Part shown: positions 8,310 to 19,277 of the stretch, in pieces
Position numbering within the stretch: the first letter of the stretch is position 1
Layout: each line of letters opens with the position of its first letter
Origin: Candidatus Levybacteria bacterium RIFCSPLOWO2_12_FULL_39_17
GTDB lineage: Bacteria; Patescibacteriota; Microgenomatia; Levybacterales; GWA1-39-11
Direction: 5' to 3'
NCBI GenBank assembly: GCA_001782675.1
Contig: MFPJ01000042.1
Span: 1 to 32,132, forward strand
Length of the DNA stretch: 32,132 nucleotides
Notes under the pieces: generated by a model
The model's database searches: none
What the model was told of the DNA's origin: nothing
What the model saw: the letters and a program-made list of their open reading frames with translations, nothing else
Made by a program: the position numbers and the translations under genes

Positions 8310-9072
8310 TTTTCTTGCCCTCGACCTGAATTTTTTCTTCCGGCAGAAGTTTTATAATTTTTTCTTTACCATTTAATTTTGCACGAAACCAGACCGTAGG
8401 CCAAGGGTAATATGCCCGGATCATGCGAGCGAGTTTGGGAGGTTGGGGCGGTTTGGTTAAATCGATCAAACCCGATTCGCGAGTTAGTCTTTCGGTAAAA
8501 GTTGCTTTTGAATGGTTTTGTTCAACCGGTTTTAATTCGCCAGATATATACTTTGGAAGGACTTGAGAAAGTAACACAGCTCCCTTTTGAAACAACCGCC
8601 GATAAAGTGTTTCCGATGTGTCGTTTAGTTTAATTATTTCTTCGATCTGTGCCAACATTAGTCCGTGGTCAACTTCTTCATCCAGCTTGATAATAGAGAC
8701 TCCGGTTGTCGGATCGCCATTTAAAATTGCCGCTTGTCCGGGACTTGCGCCACGATATTTTGGCAAGAGAGAAGGGTGGATATTGATTATTCCGAGAGGG
8801 AAAATGTCTAACACGCTCTTTGGAACAATAGTTCCAAAATATGCTAAAACCGCAATTTTCGCACCAAATTTCTTTATTTTTTCAAGAGTTTCTCGATCAA
8901 ATTCTTTGATCGAAATATAGTTTATGTCCTTATTTTCTAGATATAAAATTAAATCGCCGTTCTGACCTGTTTCGGTTGTTACAACGAATCTTAAATCAAA
9001 ATCTTTGTTTAAAGCTTCGATAATCGGCGCAACATACGGCCCGGCACCAAAAAAAACAACTTTTTCCCTCAT
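8206..9072 (-). CDS. fmt: Methionyl-tRNA formyltransferase
   Basis: IINIHPSLLPKYRGASPGQAAILNGDPTTGVSIIKLDEEVDHGLMLAQ; adjacent to def. Confidence 0.93.
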   Translation of the reverse strand: MREKVVFFGAGPYVAPIIEALNKDFDLRFVVTTETGQNGDLILYLENKDINYISIKEFDRETLEKIKKFGAKIAVLAYFGTIVPKSVLDIFPLGIINIHPSLLPKYRGASPGQAAILNGDPTTGVSIIKLDEEVDHGLMLAQIEEIIKLNDTSETLYRRLFQKGAVLLSQVLPKYISGELKPVEQNHSKATFTERLTRESGLIDLTKPPQPPKLARMIRAYYPWPTVWFRAKLNGKEKIIKLLPEEKIQVEGKKIMRFADFANGYPEGHSILSRLSPVSTRSIRGGLS

Positions 9073-9677
9073 ATTTCTATTTCTTCGAATTCGTCTTCGC
9101 CCTTTTCATTTTTATAAGAACGGTAAAGTTGTTCGCCTTGTTCTATCACGTGTTTTGTGAATAGGATTCCGTCTAAATGGTCAAGTTCATGTTGAATTAC
9201 TATTGCGGAGAATCCCCTGAAATCTTTCACATGCTCTTTTCCGTTTTCATCCCGATAGCTAATTTTTATCACTTTTTTTCTACAAACATTCCCCCAAATA
9301 TTGGGGATAGACAGACATCCTTCAAGCAATTTTTTTTTCGAGTTTTTTTGGCCAGAGGACAATCGTCCTTTGGACGAGGCTTTCATATACTCAATTTTTT
9401 CTGAGTTTGAAAAAGCAGGAACTGCCATGCCTTGCGCCTCAATGATTTCAGGATTTACAAAAACCAAACCCCTCTTTTTCTCATCGGGTTTTGCCAAAAA
9501 AATTCTTTTTGAAACTCCAACCTGAGGAGCAGCAAGCCCCACGCCTTTGGGGTCAACTGTGGCATCTAAAGCCTCTGACATTTCGGCAATAACTTCCTTA
9601 AGTTTTTTATCAAACTTTAATACGGGTTCGGACTTTTTGAGAAGAATAGGACTTGGTGTGACAATGATTTTCAGCAT
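9069..9677 (-). CDS. def: Peptide deformylase
   Basis: GVGLAAPQVG, EGCLSIPN, QHELDHLDGILF; 4-bp overlap with fmt. Confidence 0.94.
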   Translation of the reverse strand: MLKIIVTPSPILLKKSEPVLKFDKKLKEVIAEMSEALDATVDPKGVGLAAPQVGVSKRIFLAKPDEKKRGLVFVNPEIIEAQGMAVPAFSNSEKIEYMKASSKGRLSSGQKNSKKKLLEGCLSIPNIWGNVCRKKVIKISYRDENGKEHVKDFRGFSAIVIQHELDHLDGILFTKHVIEQGEQLYRSYKNEKGEDEFEEIEI

Positions 9678-9719
9678 AATGCTTGAATTATAAAGAAGAA
9701 CGGATTTTTCTTCAAGGAT

Positions 9720-12020
9720 TTATTCAAGAGTTTTTAAAAGTTGCTTGGCAGCGTCGTTGTCGGAATTTATGTTTGTTAATATAAAATTGAGATTTTCTTT
9801 TGCAAGTTTGCGCAAGACCGCCGCGTTTCCCGGGTCTTCCCGGGCAAGCTGTGAATAGAAAAGCCCCAGAGCATAGTAAGCATCAACATAGTTGTTTTTC
9901 ATTTTTTTTGCTTGATTCAATAGTTCTATGGTTTTAGCGGTTTCTCCCTTCTGATTGTAAAAAAGGGCCATATTATAAATAATTTTTGGATCGGTTGGCG
10001 CAAGCACTTGCGCTTTTTTAATTGAATCAAGAGCCGAATCTAAATAGGAAGGATCTAGTTGGGAGAGAGCAAATAAAACCCTTGTCCTTGTTTTGTAAAA
10101 TACAACATTTCCCCGATGACGGGAGACTACCTCATCGCTTAATGATTTTGCTTGATTTGCAAATTTGGCTGCCTCCGAACCCTGATTCTGCTGACTTAAT
10201 AAAACCGCGAGAGTAGCCATATTTATTGACAATTCGTCTTTATATAAATCTTCAGAGGGAAGCATTTTAACGGCTTCGGATAAAGGCGTAAAAGCTTGGG
10301 TAAATTCTCCTGCCTTATTGAGATTGTATCCCAGGGCATATTTTTTATCCGCGAGCCAGAAGTTAAGAAGGTAAAATTCATAAAAAAGGGCAACTGCCGC
10401 AACTATAAATATTCCCGCCATCTTAAAAATATTAATTTCCTGCTCGCGACTTTTCTCCTTTTTATTCGGATATGTAAAGGATTTTGATAAGGCCTCACGA
10501 TTCGTGAGTTCAAAGAAGAATAGGGGAAGGAAAAAAAGAAAAAGATTAAGGATCACAACCGAAAATCCAAAAAAGCTTGAAACAAGAATCGCTGTAAAAC
10601 TTCCTAAAATTGCAATCGAAATGGGAGAGAAAGCAGAATGTTTATGGCGCGATAGGGTTTTTAAGCAGTAGTAATAGAAAAAAGCGATCAGAAAAAGATA
10701 CGAGCCAAGCCCGAAAGCGCCGGTTGTTGCAAGATAATTTAAGTATTCGTTATGTGCTTTGTTGTATAGATAATCCCACTCGGAAGTTAAATTATGCTCA
10801 ATTGGCTTGACTTTATAGTACGCAAAGGCAAAAGTCTCGACTCCCGTCCCAAAAAGCGGATTTCTGCTAAATAATTCAAGGGCTCCGCGCCAGACAATAA
10901 GCCTTATTTTGCTTGATTCTGTTCCTCCCGTCTCTGCCTGTTTTGCAGGACTTTGCTTGCTTTTTTCTTTTGTTTCTCGTAAAGCTTCTTGTGGCTTTTT
11001 TGTCAAAGCAGTCATTAAACCTTGCGCAGTTGTGTATTTATTAAGAGTTGGAATTGGACTACCTATTAAAAATGTTGTTATGGCAAAAAGCAAAGTTGCC
11101 GCCAAAACATACCTTAAAAATTTATCCCTAATTAATCCGGCCGCGCTATATTTTCTAAATTTAAAGAAGAAAAGAAGCAAAAAAGAAACAAGAATTCCCA
11201 AAGCCAGACCCAGGAAGCTTGATTGAGATCGGGTATAAAGGAGGGCAAGGTAATATAAAAATAAAAGCCCCAAGAATAGCGCGGGGATCATGTAGGCCTT
11301 TTTAATATCTTTTATATTTATATTTGATTCCGGCAGATTCGATAGCCCGAATCCGATTCCGATAGGAATTAGTACCGCAAGAAATGTTCCCAACCAATTT
11401 GGCTGTCCTAAAGTAGAAAAGATTCTTATCGTGGGCTTGAATGATTCACCCCAGCATGAAACATCCAAAGTTCCGCGAAAAAGAAAACAAGTGGGATCAT
11501 AGCCAAAATGCGAAGGGAGTCCCCATAAGGTAACAATCAGGCCTGATATTAGAGAGACAAAGAGAATTTTGTAGCTAACTGGTGCTTTTGAATCGCTTTT
11601 CGTGAGATTGGTTGCAAAAGCATAGTATAAAAATATATACGCAATCATTGAAAAGAGGCCGCCGTTGAATCTTGAATAATAACCCCAGAGGGAAACATGC
11701 GGCTCAATTGATACAATAGTTGAGATTATTTGAGAAGCAAGAAATAGGGCAATTGGAATATCAAGAGGAGTTCTTCTTATTTCGATTTGTCCGCTTATGA
11801 TCATTTTTGAAGCCCACAGAAAAAAAATTAAAATCGAAATCCCAAAAACAAACCACATTTTATTGAATTCAAATAACTCGTATGTGGCGGGAAACATTAC
11901 AAGAGGTACAAAAAAGAAGAGGGCATAAAAACTCCACTTGATGAGCGAGTCAATTCGGGAAATCCAATCCGATCTCATGACAACAAATTCGAGTTTAACA
12001 CAAAGCAAAATTACGAACAA
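9720..12020 (-). CDS. O-antigen ligase/polymerase-like membrane protein with C-terminal TPRs
   Basis: Many TM segments; TLGQPNWLGTFLAVLIPI and GTGVETFAFAYYKVKP...NKAHNEYLNYLATTGAFGLGSYL are typical of the Wzy_C family; TPR-like tail. Alternative start near 11978. Confidence 0.8.
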   Translation of the reverse strand: MFVILLCVKLEFVVMRSDWISRIDSLIKWSFYALFFFVPLVMFPATYELFEFNKMWFVFGISILIFFLWASKMIISGQIEIRRTPLDIPIALFLASQIISTIVSIEPHVSLWGYYSRFNGGLFSMIAYIFLYYAFATNLTKSDSKAPVSYKILFVSLISGLIVTLWGLPSHFGYDPTCFLFRGTLDVSCWGESFKPTIRIFSTLGQPNWLGTFLAVLIPIGIGFGLSNLPESNINIKDIKKAYMIPALFLGLLFLYYLALLYTRSQSSFLGLALGILVSFLLLFFFKFRKYSAAGLIRDKFLRYVLAATLLFAITTFLIGSPIPTLNKYTTAQGLMTALTKKPQEALRETKEKSKQSPAKQAETGGTESSKIRLIVWRGALELFSRNPLFGTGVETFAFAYYKVKPIEHNLTSEWDYLYNKAHNEYLNYLATTGAFGLGSYLFLIAFFYYYCLKTLSRHKHSAFSPISIAILGSFTAILVSSFFGFSVVILNLFLFFLPLFFFELTNREALSKSFTYPNKKEKSREQEINIFKMAGIFIVAAVALFYEFYLLNFWLADKKYALGYNLNKAGEFTQAFTPLSEAVKMLPSEDLYKDELSINMATLAVLLSQQNQGSEAAKFANQAKSLSDEVVSRHRGNVVFYKTRTRVLFALSQLDPSYLDSALDSIKKAQVLAPTDPKIIYNMALFYNQKGETAKTIELLNQAKKMKNNYVDAYYALGLFYSQLAREDPGNAAVLRKLAKENLNFILTNINSDNDAAKQLLKTLE

Positions 12021-12101
12021 GATGCTTTATCCAAAAGTGGCAACTTTTCCGCAGCCGCGTAATTTTTGACCAAATGTTATAGTTTGTCATATTGACAGAT
12101 C

Positions 12102-12404
12102 ATGAAAAACCAGCGCTATACTAATTCCCCTATGAAAAACCAAAAGATAGAAAATGATATTGATGCAAAATGGGAAAGAACAATGAGGTATTTAAATCTG
12201 ATGTTCGCGCAGTGGGATATAAGGGATAAGATCAAACACGAATTTCCCGAAAAATATTTTGAATCTGAGAAGTCTTTATGTCAAATATTAATAGATAGAG
12301 ATATCATTGAATGCGATCATTCAAAAGCAATCCGTAGATTGAGGGAAAGAATTTATGATCTTGAAAAAAGAATCACCCGCCTCGAATCCCCAACCAATCC
12401 CTAG
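12102..12404 (+). CDS. Hypothetical small charged protein, coiled-coil C-terminus
   Basis: 100 aa ORF (DAKWERTMRYLNLMFAQWDIRDKIKHEF...RLRERIYDLEKRITRLE). Confidence 0.5.
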   Translation: MKNQRYTNSPMKNQKIENDIDAKWERTMRYLNLMFAQWDIRDKIKHEFPEKYFESEKSLCQILIDRDIIECDHSKAIRRLRERIYDLEKRITRLESPTNP

Positions 12405-12458
12405 ACTGCTGTATTTTTGCATTGATTTATTCTAGGGATTAAGCTATATTCTTATAAT

Positions 12459-13661
12459 ATGTTCGACAGCTTATTTAGTTTATTCTCGCATGATCTTGGT
12501 ATAGATCTTGGGACTGCAAATATTTTGGTGCATGTTAGAGGTAAAGGTATTGCGATCAGGGAGCCCTCAATTGTTGCCCGTCATAATAAAACAAAAAAAA
12601 TTATAGCAGTTGGAGCCGAGGCGAAAAAAATGTTAGGTAAAACTCCCGGGACAATTTCTGCGATTAAACCTCTTGAACATGGGGTGATTTCTGATTTTGA
12701 CGCGGCTTCTTACATGCTTCAGTATTACATAAAAAAGGTGCATGAGGTGGGAACTCCTTTTTACCAATTGGCGCGCCCGCGGGTCGCGGTTGGAATACCA
12801 TCCGGGGTAACGGAGGTAGAGCGGCGTGCTGTTTGGGAAGCGGCGCTTCAAGCGGGCGCGCGGGAATGCTATTTGATTGAAGAACCAATGGCTGCTGCGG
12901 TTGGAGCAGGAGTTTCTGTTTTTGAACCTACGGGAATTATGCTTGTTGATATTGGAGGCGGAACCACTGAGATCGCGGTAATTTCTCTTGGCGGGATAGT
13001 CGTAAACCGATCATTAAAAATTGCGGGGAACGAGATGGATCAGGCTATTATTAATTACATCCGTTTAAGGCACGGCCTTTTAATTGGCGAGAAGACAGCG
13101 GAAGAGGTGAAGATAAAAATAGGAAGCGCATATAAACAAAATAAAAAATCAACCCTTCGGCTTCGCTCAGGGCGAGAAATAAAAAATCAACCCCGATTAG
13201 ATCGGGGTCAAAAATTGGAAGAATCAGAGGTAAAAAACGAAGAAAAACAAATGAAAAAAAATGACATGGAGGACGTGGCTATCGATGAAGGTTTGGGGAA
13301 GGAGAGGATTGCAATAATAAGGGGTAGGGATATAGAAACAGGTTTGCCCAAGAGCCTGCGTATGAACGAAATTGAAATAAGAGAGGCAATCGGACCAATA
13401 ATTTCTCAGATTATTGATTCTGTTATGGAGGTACTCGAAGAGACTCCACCGGAATTGACCGGCGACATATTAGAACATGGAATTATGGTGACGGGCGGAG
13501 GGTCTCTTATTCCGGGAATTGATGAGCTTATAACTGAGAGATCAAGGATCCCGGTGATATTGGTTGAGGATCCGCTTACCACGGTGGTGCGGGGAACTGC
13601 CAGGCTTCTTGAAGAACCCAACCTTCTTAATCAAGTCAAGGTCACTGGCGGCCTGAGATAA
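12459..13661 (+). CDS. mreB: Rod shape-determining protein MreB with insertion
   Basis: DLGIDLGTANILVHVRGKGI, VDIGGGTTEIAVISLGGIV, MVTGGGSLIPGIDELI; atypical segment at about 13130-13290. Confidence 0.94.
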   Translation: MFDSLFSLFSHDLGIDLGTANILVHVRGKGIAIREPSIVARHNKTKKIIAVGAEAKKMLGKTPGTISAIKPLEHGVISDFDAASYMLQYYIKKVHEVGTPFYQLARPRVAVGIPSGVTEVERRAVWEAALQAGARECYLIEEPMAAAVGAGVSVFEPTGIMLVDIGGGTTEIAVISLGGIVVNRSLKIAGNEMDQAIINYIRLRHGLLIGEKTAEEVKIKIGSAYKQNKKSTLRLRSGREIKNQPRLDRGQKLEESEVKNEEKQMKKNDMEDVAIDEGLGKERIAIIRGRDIETGLPKSLRMNEIEIREAIGPIISQIIDSVMEVLEETPPELTGDILEHGIMVTGGGSLIPGIDELITERSRIPVILVEDPLTTVVRGTARLLEEPNLLNQVKVTGGLR

Positions 13662-13967
13662 TTTTCTTCGAATCCCATTCCATTCAAAGCATAACATAAA
13701 TAGCATAGCAAAATTAGTCTTTCGCTTCTAGCGGGGGGGTCTTAGATAATGAGAGTGGGTAAAAAATAACGGCAGAAATTATTTATAGTTTGAGCCTAGC
13801 TCGATTACGGTTTAGCTTTAAAAGTAATTTTAAGAAACAAATATCGTCTGAGGCTAAACAAGTACTAATAATTTGTCCAGATGGACTTTAATTCATCGAT
13901 TATATTGATTCAACAATCCAAACATCTAAATTCTACCCACTGTTATTATCGTAGAGCCCTAGCGGGG

Positions 13968-13996
13968 TTGACAATAGGCCTTATATACATTATTAT
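13968..13996 (+). promoter_or_regulatory. Sigma70-type promoter for the 16S rRNA gene
   Basis: TTGACA, 17-nt spacer, TATTAT; about 190 nt upstream of the 16S 5' end. Confidence 0.7.
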
Positions 13997-14137
13997 ATAG
14001 ATGTTGATTTGGAAGATCGCCTTAATTTGGTTATTACATCAATGATTTGTTCGTAAACACATTTTAACTTCGAAACTTAAGACAAGACAAGCTTTGCCTT
14101 GCATCTCCCAAATCGGCTTGAAATTTGAATTTGCTCC

Positions 14138-14168
14138 TTGACAACAAGACGTTCAGATAGTGGTAGGA
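14138..14168 (+). other. 5' arm of 16S precursor processing stem
   Basis: TTGACAACAAGACGTTCAGATAGTGGTAGGA is complementary to 15901-15935 flanking the other end of 16S. Confidence 0.85.
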
Positions 14169-14183
14169 TCTTTTTGCAATTTT

Positions 14184-15750
<1,567 letters not shown>

Positions 15751-15900
15751 AAATTAGATAACGGATATTAGATTTTGGATTTTAGATATTTTTATCTTTT
15801 ATCCAACATCCGTAATCCAATATCTGGTTTTCCCTTCTCCTGGGACCTTTTAGTAAAAAGGAATGGAGCCTTCTTGAGTTCGCTCAGGAAGTAAAACCAT

Positions 15901-15935
15901 TCCTACCACTATCTGAGCGTCTTGTTGTTTGTCAA
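15901..15935 (+). other. 3' arm of 16S precursor processing stem
   Basis: TCCTACCACTATCTGAGCGTCTTGTTGTTTGTCAA is the reverse complement of 14138-14168 with one G-U pair and a small bulge. Confidence 0.85.
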
Positions 15936-15994
15936 ATTAATCTCTCAGCTTTGCTTCTCTTGACATTTTCCGAGCTATTCCCTACTATTATATT

Positions 15995-18139
15995 GTGGAG
16001 CAAAAAGAGGAAATAAAGCCGCAAACCAATTCTCTGGAGTCCAAAGAAAATCCAAAGTCCTTCTTAATCTTTATTGTTGTTGCGCTTCTGGTTCTTGGAC
16101 TTTCTGCCGGTGTCTATCTTGGAACAAAAAAAGAGCAAAACCCACAAGCACCCCAAGAACAAAAAAAGGAGCAGGCAAGTTTTAATTCTATCTCAAAACA
16201 TACACTCGTTTTTGGGTATTGGGATTCAAATTCTTCCCATATTAATGCTGTAGACTTGAATTCGGGAGTCATACAGGAGGTTGCCGTTCTATCTTCAAAT
16301 ATTAAGAAGGTTACGGTTGTTTCTCCCCAGAAATTAATACTCATCAACCAGACGGATTCAAGAGACCATGGCAAGGAAATAGCAAGTTATGATTTAGGAT
16401 CAAAGCTGACAAGTCCCCTTGTCCCAGCTTCTTCGGGGTTCGGAATAGATGACTATGTCAGTTCTCCCGGCAAACGCTTTCTTGCAACATGGGAAGTAAT
16501 TCCCGGAGGGTCGAGCCTATTGGGAGGCAAATCCCGTGTCTATTCTGTGGATCTTCAGAATCCTGAAGTAAAGAATCTTATTTATGATGAAACCTTCTCA
16601 GCGGGTGTTCCTGTCCATTACCCCGTGGCAGTTCTTGATAATGGAGAAATCTTTCTTGACACTTTTGAGGCCAATACAACTGCCGGGTGGGCAAACGGAA
16701 TGAGTGTTTCAAATTTCACAGGACAGGACAAAAAAGTGCTTTCCTCAATGCTCAGCGGGACATACGGAACGCAGCCAACCTTATCACCGGACGGAAAATA
16801 TCTTGCTTTTGCAGGCTATGATGGGAGTTTGGGATCCGGAATATTTTCGGTAGCTCAAAATGAAAACTTCAGGCAGGCAATTCTTTCTCCAAATACCGTT
16901 GAGATCCTAGATACCAATACGAAACAGCGGATAAGACTGCCAAAATTATCAGGTTTAAACAGGTATCCTAATGTCGCGTGGGATCATGCTTCCGGAAATG
17001 TTATTTATTCCCTTATTTCAAAGAATTCAGCAAATAATGGTGTTTACCTTTATGATATCTCAAAATCCGACTTTAAAAGATTAAGAAGCAGTAAGGAAGG
17101 AGAGCAGAATGATTATTCCGTCATTTCAACACTAAGCAATAATAATTTATTATCAGGAATAAAAGATCCGTCTTCCTCATCTTTGGGCAATCTTGGTGAA
17201 AAATACGCATCTTCATTCAGCGAGATCTCGGTTTACGATTATGCTTTGGAAAAAAGAACTCTCATTGGTGTAAATCAGAGCTTAATCCAATACTTGACTG
17301 TTCTTCAAAATAACTATTTTAAAGACGCGAGAGAAATAGGAAGAATTGATACGAGCAAAGGGGCTGATCGAGAGAAAAATCAACTTCAGCTTCAAACATT
17401 TGTTTTAAAACCCAGCCTTGAACCTAAAAGAATTGAACAGCAAACCTTGCCTATTTGCCGTAATCTTGCGGCAGAACAATGTAATTCCCTGCTTGGTACA
17501 AATTTTGATTCGGATCAAAAAGGTAAAACTTCTAATAATCAATATAATGCCTGCTTTAATCAGCAATTTAAGGAGTTAAGAGCGACACAGGGAGCCTGCT
17601 CAGACAGCCCTTTGTACCTTTACGGGCAGGAAGGGCAAAGAATAGAAATTAAAATAGAGACAGATATTTCTTCATCAAATATTAACTACAATGGAAATTA
17701 CAATGTCGTTTTGGGTAAAAAAGGCGCCATAATTTCAGGCGGAAGGGAAGTTGATAATATAAGTTTTGATTATGTTTCCGCACTAAGACGGCTGCCAAGA
17801 TTAGAATATGGCAAAACGGTCAGGAGCCAAGATTTGAGCTTGATTCTTGAGGAATTTGGCAAGAAACTGGGCCTGAATGATAGGGAGATAAATGATTTAA
17901 TCCTCTCTTTGGAGGGAAAAATTTCGAGTCCTTATGTTTTTGTTTCCTTTTATGATGAAGTAGCATCAAAAGCGATCCTGCCAATTTCATTTAATCCCGC
18001 GCCCGATATTTACAAAAATATTGTTTTTTTCCTTAAGCCTCTTGATGCTCCGCTTGTTTCCGTCGCCCCGCAATTTCCAGAAGTTCCACAGCGTCAAGGT
18101 TTCACCGCGGTTGAAGTAAGCTACATTATTGACAACTAG
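15995..18139 (+). CDS. Membrane-anchored protein with WD40/PD40-like propeller repeats
   Basis: GTG start; N-terminal TM (SFLIFIVVALLVLGLSAGVYLGT); PTLSPDGKYLAFAGYDGS-type propeller motif. Confidence 0.7.
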   Translation: MEQKEEIKPQTNSLESKENPKSFLIFIVVALLVLGLSAGVYLGTKKEQNPQAPQEQKKEQASFNSISKHTLVFGYWDSNSSHINAVDLNSGVIQEVAVLSSNIKKVTVVSPQKLILINQTDSRDHGKEIASYDLGSKLTSPLVPASSGFGIDDYVSSPGKRFLATWEVIPGGSSLLGGKSRVYSVDLQNPEVKNLIYDETFSAGVPVHYPVAVLDNGEIFLDTFEANTTAGWANGMSVSNFTGQDKKVLSSMLSGTYGTQPTLSPDGKYLAFAGYDGSLGSGIFSVAQNENFRQAILSPNTVEILDTNTKQRIRLPKLSGLNRYPNVAWDHASGNVIYSLISKNSANNGVYLYDISKSDFKRLRSSKEGEQNDYSVISTLSNNNLLSGIKDPSSSSLGNLGEKYASSFSEISVYDYALEKRTLIGVNQSLIQYLTVLQNNYFKDAREIGRIDTSKGADREKNQLQLQTFVLKPSLEPKRIEQQTLPICRNLAAEQCNSLLGTNFDSDQKGKTSNNQYNACFNQQFKELRATQGACSDSPLYLYGQEGQRIEIKIETDISSSNINYNGNYNVVLGKKGAIISGGREVDNISFDYVSALRRLPRLEYGKTVRSQDLSLILEEFGKKLGLNDREINDLILSLEGKISSPYVFVSFYDEVASKAILPISFNPAPDIYKNIVFFLKPLDAPLVSVAPQFPEVPQRQGFTAVEVSYIIDN

Positions 18140-18142
18140 TTT

Positions 18143-18442
18143 CTAGTTTTTGGGTTGGGTGCAGCAGAAAGCCTGTCTTCCCAACGAAGTAGTGCACATC
18201 TCATTTCCATCATATTTCACAATTTCCCCCGAAAGACAATAGGATTGAGGCCGGCAGGTGTTTGTGGTTCCGTCAGGATTGACAGCGGGACAGCCGGGCG
18301 TTCCTGTAACTTCAGATGAGGGCACCTCTGTTGCTTCCTGTCTAATATCCTGCTTCTGATTAACCAGGAAAATTGTGACAGGCAAGGAAATAGCAACGAA
18401 CAAGAAAACAATTCCGCTGATTGTTTTATAACCTTCTCCCAC
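18143..18442 (-). CDS. Small anchored Cys-rich protein
   Basis: MGEGYKTISGIVFLFVAISLPVTIFLVNQKQDIRQEA anchor followed by a Cys-rich domain ending FCCTQPKN. Confidence 0.7.
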   Translation of the reverse strand: MGEGYKTISGIVFLFVAISLPVTIFLVNQKQDIRQEATEVPSSEVTGTPGCPAVNPDGTTNTCRPQSYCLSGEIVKYDGNEMCTTSLGRQAFCCTQPKN

Positions 18443-18534
18443 TAAAATTAGTATTGGAGAAAATTAAAATTTTGTCAACCCCAAAGATATCTTAAATAGA
18501 TTTTGAGCTCAATTTGTGCTAAACTATTTATTCT

Positions 18535-18606
18535 GGCGCGGTGGCGAAGTGGTAACGCGGGGGTCTGCAAAACCTCTATGCGAGGGTTCGATTCCCTTCC
18601 GCGCCT
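18535..18606 (+). tRNA. tRNA-Cys (GCA)
   Basis: GGCGCGG/CCGCGCC acceptor, anticodon loop CTGCAAA, T-arm GAGGGTTCGATTCCCTT, discriminator U; CCA not encoded. Confidence 0.93.
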
Positions 18607-18811
18607 CAAGTTGTTAGCCTCCAAAGCCTTTACTTTTTTAATTGGACAAATCGCACAAAAAGCTATAGTTTTCCCGGTGGCCGCGGCAATTTATATTACT
18701 AATGCAATAGCAAACGAATTTGAAAGATCTTGAGAGGTGGTATTCAAAAATCCCGACCCTCCGGGGAGAACAGCCGATCTTTTTTTCGGGGATTGATAGT
18801 GAGTCGAAGAG

Positions 18812-18883
18812 TGGGTCGCCTAAGAGTCGAACTTAGCACCTCTTTCTTATCAGGAAAGCGTTCTACCGATGAACTAGCGACCC
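18812..18883 (-). tRNA. tRNA-Ile (GAT)
   Basis: Reverse strand GGGTCGC...GCGACCC acceptor, CTTTC-CTGATAA-GAAAG anticodon arm, CTAAGTTCGACTCTTAG T-arm. Confidence 0.93.
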
Positions 18884-19128
18884 AAATAATTCTTCAAAAC
18901 TTTTTTTAAATGTGTTCGTCCCCAACCAGTTTTAAAAAACTTCTCTCTGGTTGTCGCATCTCGCTGGTTTAGATAACCTTCTAAATAAATTAGCTTAAAA
19001 GGTTTTCTATGTTTCGTAACATTCACTTTGCCTAAGTTGTGTTCCGCTAATCTTCTTAAAATGTTATTCGAATAACCAACGTACAATTTATTGTCCTTCA
19101 GACTTTGTAGAATGTACAAGTAGTACAT
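18874..19128 (-). CDS. GIY-YIG domain protein (YhbQ/UPF0213-like)
   Basis: MYYLYILQSLKDNKLYVGYSNNILRRLAEHNLGK...TKHRKPFKLIYLEGY; single-domain GIY-YIG family. Confidence 0.85.
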   Translation of the reverse strand: MYYLYILQSLKDNKLYVGYSNNILRRLAEHNLGKVNVTKHRKPFKLIYLEGYLNQRDATTREKFFKTGWGRTHLKKVLKNYLGR

Positions 19129-19145
19129 TCAAATATTTTATCAAA

Positions 19146-19215
19146 GTTCACGAAACCGTTCTTTACCCGTCAAGGTTTTTGCCGAACAAAAATTTAGTCG
19201 GGTAAACCGGTGAAC
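19146..19215. repeat. Nested inverted repeat / structured element
   Basis: GTTCAC(19146)...GTGAAC(19215) encloses TTTACCCG(19162-19169)...CGGGTAAA(19199-19206). Confidence 0.55.
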
Positions 19216-19277
19216 TAAGTGCCCGAGATTTTATATTTTAACAAAGTTTAAGGCTGAAAGACAAGGGATAGCCTTGT

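Noticed and set aside
12453-12458. TATAAT immediately before the mreB ATG as the -10 box
   Set aside because: The transcript would start inside the gene. TATATT a few bases upstream could give a leaderless start, but there is no clear -35, so it was not called.
18340-18442. LPVT in the small anchored protein as a sortase LPxTG signal
   Set aside because: It is N-terminal within the TM segment and lacks Gly and a C-terminal hydrophobic tail, so it does not fit a sortase substrate.
18503-18733. ORF covering tRNA-Cys
   Set aside because: Much of it is the tRNA sequence, and the remainder has no family resemblance.
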